A stretch of DNA of 64,000 bases, from contig JANQOW010000088.1 of the NCBI GenBank assembly GCA_028285595.1, positions 91,730-155,729 of the forward strand. The letters run 5' to 3'. Position 1 is the stretch's first letter; every line of letters begins with the position of its first letter. Of this stretch, positions 8,664 through 16,575 are shown in pieces. The notes beneath the pieces were generated by a model. That model made no database searches. It was not told the origin of the DNA and saw nothing but the letters and a program-made list of their open reading frames with translations. The stretch is from Hyphomicrobiales bacterium. GTDB lineage: Bacteria; Pseudomonadota; Alphaproteobacteria; Rhizobiales; CAJQND01. The translations under genes were made by a program, and so were the position numbers.

Positions 8664-10242
8664 GCTGGACACAGTGTCCAACGTGGACGACCCGACGGAC
8701 TGGCCCACCGGTCGGCGGAAGTGGACGCCCGCTGTGCTGGGCAAGATCGCCCTCTATTTTGGCTGTTGCCTCATCGCTATTCTGACTTTGCCCAACAGCA
8801 TATGGGACCGGGAGGTTGCCCAAATCACTTTCGTGATCGGCGCTTTGGGGATCTGGCGCTACGGCTGGTGGTTCACGCACGCGGTGCGGGCGGTGATTTA
8901 TGGCAAGTTCGTCTATCCGAAAATGCGCCAGAAAGGCCAGGAAATCTGGGCGTCCGGCTGGCGCCCCCGGCATCTGCACTTCATGATGACCACATACAAG
9001 GAACACCGTTCAATCACTGAAAAGGTGGTGCGCGGCATTCTCAACGAAATCCGGGGTTCCGGTGTGCCCGGCACCATATGGCTTGGGTCCTCAGACCGGT
9101 TTGACGAGGACATTATCGAGAACTTCTTAAAGCGCGAGGCAAAGGACGTGGACATCACCTTGCGCATCATTCGGCAAAACGTTTCCGGCAAGCGCGCCGC
9201 CATTGGACTGGTCTTGCGGGCCATGTGCCGCCTGCCGATCGAGGATGACGATCTGGTGGTGTTCATGGATGGCGACTTCATCCTGGCCGAAGGCGCCATC
9301 AGCCGTTGCATGCCGCTCTTTAAGCTCTACCCGGACCTGCAGGCCTGCACCACCGACGAAGAGGTGATCTGCATTGGCCCCAGATGGATCGAAACCTGGT
9401 TGAAGATGCGCTTTGCCCAGAGACGTCTCGCCATGCAATCGCACGCCTTGTCCGGCCGGGTGCTGACGCTCACAGGCCGCATGTCGGTGTTCCGGGCCAA
9501 GAACCTGCTTGAGTTGGAGTTCATCCGGCTTTTGGAAGCCGATCATCTTGAGCACTGGCTTTGGGGCAATTTCCGCTTCCTTTCGGGCGATGACAAAAGC
9601 ACCTGGTACTTCATGCTGAAGCATGGCGCCCATATGCGCTATGTGCCCGATGCCCTGGGCTATACGGTCGAGGTGATCGAAGGGTCCGGTATGGACCGGA
9701 TGGTGCAGAACTTCCGCCGCTGGTCCGGCAACATGCTGCGTAACGGTGCGCGGGCCATAAAATTGGGCCCGCACAAGATGCCCTTTTTCATCTGGTGGTG
9801 CCTGGTGGATCAGCGCCTCTCCATGTGGACCATGTTGGTGAGCCCGGTGCTGGCTGTTGCGGCCACCCTTCTGGTGGGTCCGGTCTATCTCATTTCCTAC
9901 GTGATCTTCATCGCGCTCAGCCGCATGCTGCTGTCTTTGTTCCTGTTTGGCTATTCCAGGCGCGTGCAGATGGCCTATCCCTGGATCCTCTATCTGAACC
10001 AGCTCATCAACGCTTCGGTAAAAGTCTACTGCATCTTCCGTCTCTCCAAGCAGCGCTGGTCCAACAGGGGCAACCAAACCTCCGCCAGCGGCGGCGATGC
10101 CCTGGTGGAGCTGGGCCGCAACGCCATGGCCAATTGGTGCACAGCCTTGGCCACCGCCCTGCTTGTGCTCTCAACAGTGCACTACACGCGCCTTGTGGAT
10201 GTGCCGTCTGCGCTTTTCCTGGGGTCCGCATTTGGATTCTAG
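8656..10242 (+). CDS. Alg8-like family 2 processive glycosyltransferase
   Basis: 528 aa. Membrane helices near the N-terminus (about 28-75), a GT2 catalytic domain with the metal-binding MDGDF, the TDEEV region, LSGDDKSTWY and an RRWSGNMLRNG acceptor motif (the QxxRW equivalent), then three to four C-terminal membrane helices. These are hallmarks of Alg8, which polymerises GDP-mannuronate at the inner membrane. It overlaps the PilZ/HlyD gene, and an AlgD-type enzyme is in the locus, so the polymer is probably a polymannuronate or related uronan. The product itself cannot be proven from sequence, since related synthases use other sugars. Confidence 0.85.
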   Translation: MLKLDTVSNVDDPTDWPTGRRKWTPAVLGKIALYFGCCLIAILTLPNSIWDREVAQITFVIGALGIWRYGWWFTHAVRAVIYGKFVYPKMRQKGQEIWASGWRPRHLHFMMTTYKEHRSITEKVVRGILNEIRGSGVPGTIWLGSSDRFDEDIIENFLKREAKDVDITLRIIRQNVSGKRAAIGLVLRAMCRLPIEDDDLVVFMDGDFILAEGAISRCMPLFKLYPDLQACTTDEEVICIGPRWIETWLKMRFAQRRLAMQSHALSGRVLTLTGRMSVFRAKNLLELEFIRLLEADHLEHWLWGNFRFLSGDDKSTWYFMLKHGAHMRYVPDALGYTVEVIEGSGMDRMVQNFRRWSGNMLRNGARAIKLGPHKMPFFIWWCLVDQRLSMWTMLVSPVLAVAATLLVGPVYLISYVIFIALSRMLLSLFLFGYSRRVQMAYPWILYLNQLINASVKVYCIFRLSKQRWSNRGNQTSASGGDALVELGRNAMANWCTALATALLVLSTVHYTRLVDVPSALFLGSAFGF

Positions 10243-10250
10243 AAATCTGC

Positions 10251-10287
10251 TTTCGATTTTGAAAATGTGGGCTTTCCACGATCGAAA
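10251..10287. promoter_or_regulatory. Pair of enhancer-like palindromes (UAS) upstream of the SGNH-Sel1-AlgI unit
   Basis: TTTCGATTTTGAAA (10251-10264) and TTTCCACGATCGAAA (10273-10287), matching the palindromes at 6.9 and 16.4 kb. Centres are 22.5 bp apart and about 118 and 95 bp upstream of the predicted sigma54 transcription start. Confidence 0.62.
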
Positions 10288-10308
10288 CCCGCAGAGCGCG
10301 AATTCGCT

Positions 10309-10321
10309 TAATATATTGATT
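10309..10321. promoter_or_regulatory. IHF-type site between UAS and promoter
   Basis: TAATATATTGATT is a perfect match to the reverse complement of the IHF consensus WATCAANNNNTTR. It sits in an AT-rich stretch between the palindromes and the -24/-12 element, where DNA bending commonly aids sigma54 activators. A less exact copy (TAAACCATTGAAT, 16479-16491) holds the same position upstream of algD. Confidence 0.55.
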
Positions 10322-10348
10322 TATATGTATTTTTCTTATTTCACGTAC

Positions 10349-10364
10349 TGGCATACGGCTTGCG
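10349..10364 (+). promoter_or_regulatory. Putative sigma54 (-24/-12) promoter of the SGNH-Sel1-AlgI unit
   Basis: TGGCATACGGCTTGCG: GG at 10350-10351 and GC at 10362-10363, exactly 10 bases apart, TGGCA/TTGCG as in RpoN promoters. Predicted start is near 10375, 29 bp before the ATG at 10404. Confidence 0.65.
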
Positions 10365-10403
10365 ATGGTTGGGCTTGAGAATGATCACATTTGAAGGCCT
10401 GCC

Positions 10404-11690
10404 ATGTCCAAACGGCTCAAAAACCCCAAAGCCTACGTCGCCGCCCTCGCGACCTATGCGGCACTCGGCACCGTGCCGGTACTGCTCAATCTGGCGGTCG
10501 ATCCTTACAACAAAGTGGGTGGCCTGCACTTGGGCATCTCCAAGAAGACCATTAGCGAGAAGGCCCACTATCCGCTCTGGAAGATCATCGCCCACTCCAA
10601 GAAGGACGCCCCGGAAACCATCATCCTAGGTGACAGCCGGGCGCGCGCCTTGCGCGATAAATATTGGAGTGAGCTCGGCCTCAAGCGCGCCTTTAACTTC
10701 GCCTACGGCGGAGCCACCATCTATGAGATCCACGAGACCTTCAAATATCTGAAGACCAGGCCCAAGCCCAAAAACCTGGTGGTGGGCATTCAGTTGCGCA
10801 GCTTCGATCCGGCCCATAAGGCCGGCATGAACCGGGTGCCGGAAGCCATTCGCCTCTCCAGCAAACCGATCAAATATTTCTCCAGCTGGTTTGTCACCAA
10901 AATCTCCTGGCGCCATATCGAGGCCAATTACCCGAGGCTGACCAATGCGCTGAAAAGTTTGGTCCCCAGTTTGGCCACAGCGGCTGAGGCGTCTGAACTT
11001 GGCCGGCCGGGCCGCACGCCTGTCAGCAAACTGCTTGAGCCGGAGATTTGCTTTGGCTGCAAGTTGCCCATTCTGGACGCGCCGGTGGCGCATCCGCTGC
11101 GCCTGCGCGGTTATGGTTGGGGGCAGGGGCGCTGGGCGCATCTGCTGCATCCCATCTCCATCCACCGAGACCTGCCCTCGCGTTTTGAACGGCAGGTCCG
11201 CAAGAACGGCCGGTCTGATTGGAAACGCTTCACGTTCTCCGAGGACCTGTGGTCCAAGATCGTGGAGATCGCGGACTGGAGCAAGGAGAACGGCGTCAAC
11301 CTGGTTTTCGTGATCCCGCCAACCATTCCGGAAATGCAGGCGCGCATCGCGGAATTCGGCCGTTCCGATCTTGATCTGCGGTTGCGCCTGCGCCTGGCGG
11401 CCCTGGCGCCGGTGGTGGACTTGGATTTCGACAACGCGTTCACGCGCAAGCTCAGCAATTTTACCGACGCCTATCATTTCGGCCCCGCCGCCGCGCGCAA
11501 CATTGTTGCTGAAGTGGGCCGGCTTTTGAGCAGCGATCCGAAGATCACCAAGAACGCTCTGAAGGTGCGCCGCGGCATCACCTGCCCGGTGGGGAAGGCC
11601 GATGTGGCCAACACCCTGGATGACGGCATCGTCGCGCTCTCTGAAGGGCGCAATTGCAGAGTGTGGAGAAAATCTAATGGCCCAGCCTGA
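10404..11690 (+). CDS. SGNH-like protein, candidate polysaccharide O-acetylation factor (AlgJ/AlgX-like role)
   Basis: 428 aa with one N-terminal membrane or signal segment (about 11-31). A GDSRA motif at 76-80 supplies the candidate nucleophile Ser78, and a DAYHF segment near residue 354 the Asp/His pair of an SGNH hydrolase fold. Proteins of this kind, encoded beside AlgI-type O-acyltransferases, move acetyl groups onto exopolymers in the periplasm. The Sel1 gene starts inside its 3' end and algI follows. No AlgX carbohydrate-binding module is apparent. The role is inferred from fold and neighbours; sequence identity to AlgJ or AlgX is not claimed. Confidence 0.7.
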   Translation: MSKRLKNPKAYVAALATYAALGTVPVLLNLAVDPYNKVGGLHLGISKKTISEKAHYPLWKIIAHSKKDAPETIILGDSRARALRDKYWSELGLKRAFNFAYGGATIYEIHETFKYLKTRPKPKNLVVGIQLRSFDPAHKAGMNRVPEAIRLSSKPIKYFSSWFVTKISWRHIEANYPRLTNALKSLVPSLATAAEASELGRPGRTPVSKLLEPEICFGCKLPILDAPVAHPLRLRGYGWGQGRWAHLLHPISIHRDLPSRFERQVRKNGRSDWKRFTFSEDLWSKIVEIADWSKENGVNLVFVIPPTIPEMQARIAEFGRSDLDLRLRLRLAALAPVVDLDFDNAFTRKLSNFTDAYHFGPAAARNIVAEVGRLLSSDPKITKNALKVRRGITCPVGKADVANTLDDGIVALSEGRNCRVWRKSNGPA

Positions 11691-12867
11691 CAATAGACCA
11701 CTGATTGCGGTTAACCTTGCAACCTTCGCCCTGTTTGGCGCGTTGTGCACCTGCGCCGTGCTCTGGATGAGGGTGCCGGAACTGGGCAAAACGCCGCCGC
11801 TTGACCCGGTGGTCACCGAGCACCTGAACCAGGCGCGTGGGCTGCAGAAACTTGGCAAGTGGGAAGAGGCCGGTGAGATCATCGAGCGCTATGCCCACCA
11901 GGGCTATCCGCGCGCATTGTTTCATCATGCGAAAATCCTAACCCGGGGCTGGGGTGTGGCGCCGGATCTGGAGAAGGCCCGGCTGGCTCTTCTGCGGGCG
12001 GTTCAGTTCAAGTTCCCGCTGCGCGGTGAGGCTGCGTATGAGCTGGGCTTGTTGTATCAGCGCGCCTCCGGTCCCGATTGCGGCCGCATCGCCGTGGAAT
12101 GGTTCCTGAAGGCGCTGAACTGGGGCTACAAGAAGGCCCATGTTCAACTGGCCAAGCACTTCTCGCGCGGCATGGGCGTCGATCAGGATCTGGCGCGCGC
12201 CGCATCGCATTTCGATGCTGCGGCAAAGGCCGGGTATGAGGCCGTCTCCCTGAAATTCGCGCGGCTGCTGCTGAAGGGCGCGAACGGGATCGAAAAGGAT
12301 CGCGAACGCGCAATCGTTTTGGCTGAGAGTGCCATTGCCTCTTTGAAGGTGAAGGCAAGATCCGGCTCCGGCAGCAGTGCCAAAACCCTCGGACGTCTTT
12401 ACAGGGACGGCGAGTTTGTGCGCCGCTCCAGCGAGAAAGCGTTCTATTGGTTGCGCCACGCCAGCCACCTGGGAAACCCGGGGGCCATGCATGATCTGGC
12501 CAATCTCCTGCTGGCTGGTGAGCGCCCCAAAATGGGAGCTCCGGAAGCCATCGGCTGGCTAAAGCGGGCCGCAGAGGCAGGCCATGGCGGGGCCATGACC
12601 AAGCTCGGCCGGCTGCATCTTGCAGAGAAGTATGGACTGAAAAACACCGGCGCCGTGGCCTGGTTCAAACGCGGTGTCGCCGCCGCGCACGCCGGCGCCA
12701 TGGAAGAGCTGGCACGCATTTGCGCGGAAGGAAAGCTGGCGCCGAAGAACATGGACGGCGCACTCAAACTGGCAAAGCGCGGCTCCAAGCTCGGACACAC
12801 AGGCTCCAAGAGCCTGCTCAAGGAACTGCTGGCGCAAGCCGCAAAATCAGAAAGCACGAAAAGCTAA
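11677..12867 (+). CDS. Sel1-repeat (TPR-like) protein, AlgK-like scaffold
   Basis: 396 aa. The ATG at 11677 is preceded by GGAGAAA and lies 14 bp inside the end of the preceding gene; the longer reading from 11602 is less likely. An N-terminal membrane helix (about 8-30) is followed by about nine Sel1-like helical repeats (AxxLGxLYxxG-type units such as AKTLGRLYRDGE and MTKLGRLHLAEK). AlgK in Pseudomonas is a Sel1-rich periplasmic lipoprotein joining the export machinery; this one is anchored by a helix, with no clear lipobox. It probably scaffolds the polymer synthesis or export complex. Family is secure; role is inferred from context. Confidence 0.75.
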   Translation: MAQPDNRPLIAVNLATFALFGALCTCAVLWMRVPELGKTPPLDPVVTEHLNQARGLQKLGKWEEAGEIIERYAHQGYPRALFHHAKILTRGWGVAPDLEKARLALLRAVQFKFPLRGEAAYELGLLYQRASGPDCGRIAVEWFLKALNWGYKKAHVQLAKHFSRGMGVDQDLARAASHFDAAAKAGYEAVSLKFARLLLKGANGIEKDRERAIVLAESAIASLKVKARSGSGSSAKTLGRLYRDGEFVRRSSEKAFYWLRHASHLGNPGAMHDLANLLLAGERPKMGAPEAIGWLKRAAEAGHGGAMTKLGRLHLAEKYGLKNTGAVAWFKRGVAAAHAGAMEELARICAEGKLAPKNMDGALKLAKRGSKLGHTGSKSLLKELLAQAAKSESTKS

Positions 12868-12897
12868 CTCCTGACAGGGCGAGGAGGCCTCAGAACC

Positions 12898-14406
12898 ATG
12901 GTATTCAGTTCGCTAGAGTTCATCTATCTCTTCCTGCCGCCGGTTCTGCTGGGCTTCTTTGCTCTGCGCGCCCTGGGTCACGAGACGGCCATTGTGTGGT
13001 GGCTGATCGCCGCTTCTCTAGCGTTCTACGCATGGTGGAGTCCGATCCATCTGGTGCTGCTGCTGCTTTCGGTGATGGTGAACTTCGCCCTCCACCGGCA
13101 CATCCTGCGGACGAGATCGAAGGCGGTGCTCACGGCGGGTATCATCGGCAACCTCGCCACGCTCGCCTACTTCAAGTATGCGGACTTCCTTATTTCCAAC
13201 GTCAACCTGTTCCCGGGGGTGGATCTGCCCGCGTTGGGAATCGTGTTGCCGCTGGCCATCTCCTTCTTCACGTTCCAGCAGATCTCGTTCCTGTGTGACA
13301 CCTATCGCGGCGATATCAGCCATTGCGACTTTTCCAAGTACTGCCTGTTTGTGGTGTTCTTCCCGCAGCTCATTGCAGGACCCATCGTGCTGCAGAAGGA
13401 TACGATACCCCAATTCAAGCTGCCCGTGTTCCAGAGCAAGCTTTTCTTGAACCTCTCCGTGGGGGGCACGCTGTTCGCCATTGGCTTGTTTAAGAAGATC
13501 GTTTTGGCGGACGGTATTGCGCCTCTTGCAAACACGGTGTTTGGTCTTGCTGACGGTGGCCAGCCCGTGCCCATGGAAGCGGCCTGGATTGGTGCTCTGG
13601 CTTACACGTTCCAGATCTATTTCGACTTCTCCGGCTATTGCGACATGGCTTTGGGGCTGGCTCGCATGTTCGGCATTCGCCTGCCAATCAACTTCAACTC
13701 GCCCTACAAGGCACTCAACATCGTCGACTTCTGGCGCCGCTGGCATATCACCTTGTCCCGTTTCCTGCGGGACTATCTCTACATCCCGCTCGGCGGCAAC
13801 CGTCACGGTAAGGCGCGGCGCTACCTCAATCTGTTCGCCACCATGGTTCTCGGCGGGCTGTGGCATGGCGCGAGCTGGAACTTCGTGATCTGGGGCGCTT
13901 TGCACGGGTTTTACCTGTCGGTGAACCATGCCTGGTCGGCGCTCCTGAAGCCACTTGGAGGCAGGCGCGTTCTGCCCTTGGCCATCACACGGGCCTTGGC
14001 TCAAATCATCACGCTCACAGCCGTGATCATTGCCTGGGTTCCGTTCCGCGCTGAAACCTTGGATGGGGCGGTTGCGATCATTCAGGGCATGGCCGGCATG
14101 ACTGATCTTTACGATACAAAAGCCTGGGCCGGACTTCTGTCAGATACGGGTCTGGCTTGGGTTCAATTCGCAGCGCTCGGGTTGATCGTGCTCTACGCGC
14201 CCAATTCCATCGAGTGGGTGCGCAAGTACCGCCCCGTGATCGACGTCGGCGCTGTGCTCAAGGACCGCGCGCTCAGCTTCTTTCCAAACATGTTCTGGCG
14301 CCCCAGCGGGCGCTGGGCGGTTGCCATGAGCACCGTGTGTGCCTTCGGGCTCTTGCAGCTTTACCGGCTCGAAGACCTCACAGAATTCATCTACTTCAAC
14401 TTTTAG
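12898..14406 (+). CDS. algI: AlgI-type MBOAT O-acyltransferase
   Basis: 502 aa polytopic membrane protein with about ten helices. MBOAT signatures are present: FDFSGYCDMALGLARMFG, WRRWHITLSRFLRDYLYIPLGG and the catalytic-His segment GGLWHGASWNF. AlgI moves acetyl groups across the inner membrane for exopolymer O-acetylation, handing them to SGNH proteins such as the one two genes upstream. The start ATG at 12898 follows GAGGAGG. Part of the 10.4-16.4 kb operon. The same family also serves cellulose and other acetylations, so the acceptor is inferred from the locus. Confidence 0.9.
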   Translation: MVFSSLEFIYLFLPPVLLGFFALRALGHETAIVWWLIAASLAFYAWWSPIHLVLLLLSVMVNFALHRHILRTRSKAVLTAGIIGNLATLAYFKYADFLISNVNLFPGVDLPALGIVLPLAISFFTFQQISFLCDTYRGDISHCDFSKYCLFVVFFPQLIAGPIVLQKDTIPQFKLPVFQSKLFLNLSVGGTLFAIGLFKKIVLADGIAPLANTVFGLADGGQPVPMEAAWIGALAYTFQIYFDFSGYCDMALGLARMFGIRLPINFNSPYKALNIVDFWRRWHITLSRFLRDYLYIPLGGNRHGKARRYLNLFATMVLGGLWHGASWNFVIWGALHGFYLSVNHAWSALLKPLGGRRVLPLAITRALAQIITLTAVIIAWVPFRAETLDGAVAIIQGMAGMTDLYDTKAWAGLLSDTGLAWVQFAALGLIVLYAPNSIEWVRKYRPVIDVGAVLKDRALSFFPNMFWRPSGRWAVAMSTVCAFGLLQLYRLEDLTEFIYFNF

Positions 14407-14416
14407 GACACCTGCC

Positions 14417-16366
14417 ATGTTGCAACGCCCGATCATTATTCTTCTTGCCTTAGCCGTTGCCGGATCACTCGCGGCGACGGAGAGGGCTCATGCCGAGCAG
14501 GGTTACATCATCGAGCAAAGCGGGAAGGGTTTCTCGTTCAACACCCAGACCGGTGAAGCCACTCAAAAGGGTGTGTCCATGCCCGGCTTGAATGCGCTCG
14601 CCCGCAAAGGCTCCTTTGAATTTCGCTCGTTTTGGGAGCCCGGCGGCTTCCGCCCAACCCTCACGTTCAACCGCGAGACGATTGTGGATGGCAGGGACGT
14701 GAACGATGTCTCGCGCCTGGGTGGCTTTCGCTTCGACCGCAACGGATCCTATGTTTACGTGCGCACCACAAAGGGGCCGAAAGCAAAGGTGAAGCTCATC
14801 CAAGACGGCCACATGGTGCTCAGCTGGCCGCGCCTGACGGCTGTCAGTGTTCTGTCCTATGATCTTTCATCGCTGACTTTGGCGGTCTACGACAAAGCAA
14901 AGCGGCGCACCCAGTTTTATCGTTACCGGCGGACCGAACGGGGCATGGTCGGTGACGGCCAAATGGTGGGCGAGCTCATGGACTGCAGCGTGCTGAGCGC
15001 GAAGGTTGTTGGACGTCAAATCATCATCCAGGCCTATTGCGATCCGTCGCGGGGGAGCGACCTCCTGGCGCTCGACATTCACACCCGAAAAGTCAAAACC
15101 CTCCTCGCCACAGCGGCAGATGAGATCCTGGCACCGCAGATCGAGCGGCGGAAGGGCGCGTTGTCCGTGCTGTCGGTGAGCGGCAGCCAAAACGCCAAAA
15201 TGGCCTATCACGCGATTGCCGGCACCCTCATGACCAGCTTGGGCGAACCCATGTCTCTGGCGTCCGATGAAGCGGGCAAGCAAAGCTGGTCCCAATCCTA
15301 CCGCACTTTGGCGCTTGCCAAGCTCTACAAGAAATCTGGTCATCCGGCGTTTGCCCAGCTCGCGCGGCGGGCTATGAGCAACACATTGGCAAACCAAAAT
15401 GCGAAGCTGGGATTGTCGGGCCGCTTTAACCCTTCTTGCGGCTGGGCCTCGCGCATTTACTCAAACGACAAACGCAGCCCGGTCTCCTTTCAAATCAATC
15501 AGGCCATGATCTCCGGTGCGCTGCTCAGGTCCTGCGAGGCGCTGGGCGCGCAGTGTCCGGCAAAACTTCGCCGGGAGATTCTGGAAAACGCCGCTTGCCT
15601 GGTGCGCGCCTACGAGCCGTACTTCGAGCCGAGTTCAGGTCTCTACCGCATTCAATACGGCGCCCCGTTTCGCTTTGACGGCATCTGGGCGCCCTGGAAC
15701 TGGCACCTCACATGGGCCGTTGTGCTTGACCGTGTAGGCGCATCTCAGAACGCGCCAATGCTGCGAGCACGGGCGAATGGCATTGCCGAAGCGTTTCTCG
15801 ACACGTGGAGCCTCACCGACGAAGGCGCGCTGTGGCGCTATTGGGTGCCGCGCTATTTCCAGGGCTGGAGCCCGGGCGACAAAATCTCCAAGCACCGGCC
15901 CAAGCAACGCGCGGACGCATCGCCCAAGCGCTATGAAGACATAAACCATGCCGGCCTCAGCCTCATGGGATTGGCGGCATTGGACAAAGACCTTTCGCAC
16001 CCCATCAAGACAGCAGTGCGGGTAACCCTTGACCGCCTCTTGGACCATGGCTCGATCCTGCCGCGCGATCTGGACGGAAAGGGCCCGCGCACGCCGCGAT
16101 GGATGCCCGGCGCCGGCTGGGATCATTTTGCCGGTGACAGAATGCGCGCGCGTTATGCTTCTCTCGTTCCCGGCGCGGCGTCCGGGCACAAGCTGCTTGC
16201 CTATGCGAACCTGTTTCGCCCGAGCGCTGATTTCGTGCTTCAACTGGCGCTCCACACCTGCACCGATATGGGCTGCAATCCTGCGAAGAAGTGGACCTTT
16301 CACAGCCTGGATAGCTTCTTGATGGCCAATCCACTGTTCAGGATTCGCCCGATCGTAGGGCAATAG
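14417..16366 (+). CDS. Secreted 649-aa protein of unknown function, possible polysaccharide-modifying enzyme
   Basis: The ATG at 14417, 11 bp after algI, gives a clean signal peptide (MLQRPIIILLALAVAGSLAA, cleavage near ERAHA-EQG); an earlier start at 14339 would lie inside algI. Residues about 30-250 look beta-rich with repeated hydrophobic strands, and about 300-640 look helical, with segments such as WAPWNWHLTWAVV and RYEDINHAGLSLMGL that recall alpha/alpha-toroid lyases, glucuronidases or C5-epimerases. The latter stretch holds Glu, Asp and His residues that could be catalytic. No known family is recognised with certainty. Its position, where alginate loci carry AlgG, AlgX or AlgL, suggests an epimerase, lyase or export-associated protein. 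Function remains open. Confidence 0.6.
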   Translation: MLQRPIIILLALAVAGSLAATERAHAEQGYIIEQSGKGFSFNTQTGEATQKGVSMPGLNALARKGSFEFRSFWEPGGFRPTLTFNRETIVDGRDVNDVSRLGGFRFDRNGSYVYVRTTKGPKAKVKLIQDGHMVLSWPRLTAVSVLSYDLSSLTLAVYDKAKRRTQFYRYRRTERGMVGDGQMVGELMDCSVLSAKVVGRQIIIQAYCDPSRGSDLLALDIHTRKVKTLLATAADEILAPQIERRKGALSVLSVSGSQNAKMAYHAIAGTLMTSLGEPMSLASDEAGKQSWSQSYRTLALAKLYKKSGHPAFAQLARRAMSNTLANQNAKLGLSGRFNPSCGWASRIYSNDKRSPVSFQINQAMISGALLRSCEALGAQCPAKLRREILENAACLVRAYEPYFEPSSGLYRIQYGAPFRFDGIWAPWNWHLTWAVVLDRVGASQNAPMLRARANGIAEAFLDTWSLTDEGALWRYWVPRYFQGWSPGDKISKHRPKQRADASPKRYEDINHAGLSLMGLAALDKDLSHPIKTAVRVTLDRLLDHGSILPRDLDGKGPRTPRWMPGAGWDHFAGDRMRARYASLVPGAASGHKLLAYANLFRPSADFVLQLALHTCTDMGCNPAKKWTFHSLDSFLMANPLFRIRPIVGQ

Positions 16367-16380
16367 CCGGAACGTTCTAT

Positions 16381-16446
16381 TTTCGAATTTGGAAGCTCTC
16401 TCTCGCGGATTTTGAAATCGAAAACCTGAGCTTTCGAATATCGAAT
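16381..16446. promoter_or_regulatory. Three enhancer-like palindromes (UAS) upstream of algD
   Basis: TTTCGAATTTGGAA (16381-16394), TTTTGAAATCGAAA (16410-16423) and TTTCGAATATCGAAT (16432-16446), spaced 29 and 22.5 bp centre to centre. They match the palindromes in the two other control regions of the locus. The nearest centre is about 107 bp upstream of the predicted start. The remaining intergenic DNA to 16575 is AT-rich and holds a near-IHF site and the -24/-12-like element. Confidence 0.62.
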
Positions 16447-16519
16447 TTCAGCACGGTAAAGCAACCGTAAAACTCTCTTAAACCATTGAATTTCAACAAT
16501 AAATTTTCAGCACCTTAAG

Positions 16520-16534
16520 TGGCATGACACTTGA
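16520..16534 (+). promoter_or_regulatory. algD: Weaker sigma54-like (-24/-12) promoter of algD
   Basis: TGGCATGACACTTGA: GG at 16521-16522, then 10 bases, then GA instead of the usual GC. The -24 half is the same TGGCAT as at 7.0 and 10.35 kb. The changed -12 base makes this the least certain of the four. Confidence 0.45.
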
Positions 16535-16575
16535 TTTGTACGCGGTCAGTGAAACGCAAATCAAGGCATTAAACA

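Noticed and set aside
9127..10077. 316-codon minus-strand open frame
   Set aside because: Lies opposite the Alg8-like glycosyltransferase catalytic domain; histidine-rich nonsense-like content.
10626..11882. 418-codon minus-strand open frame
   Set aside because: Overlaps the SGNH and Sel1 genes on the other strand; composition is typical of high-GC antisense frames.
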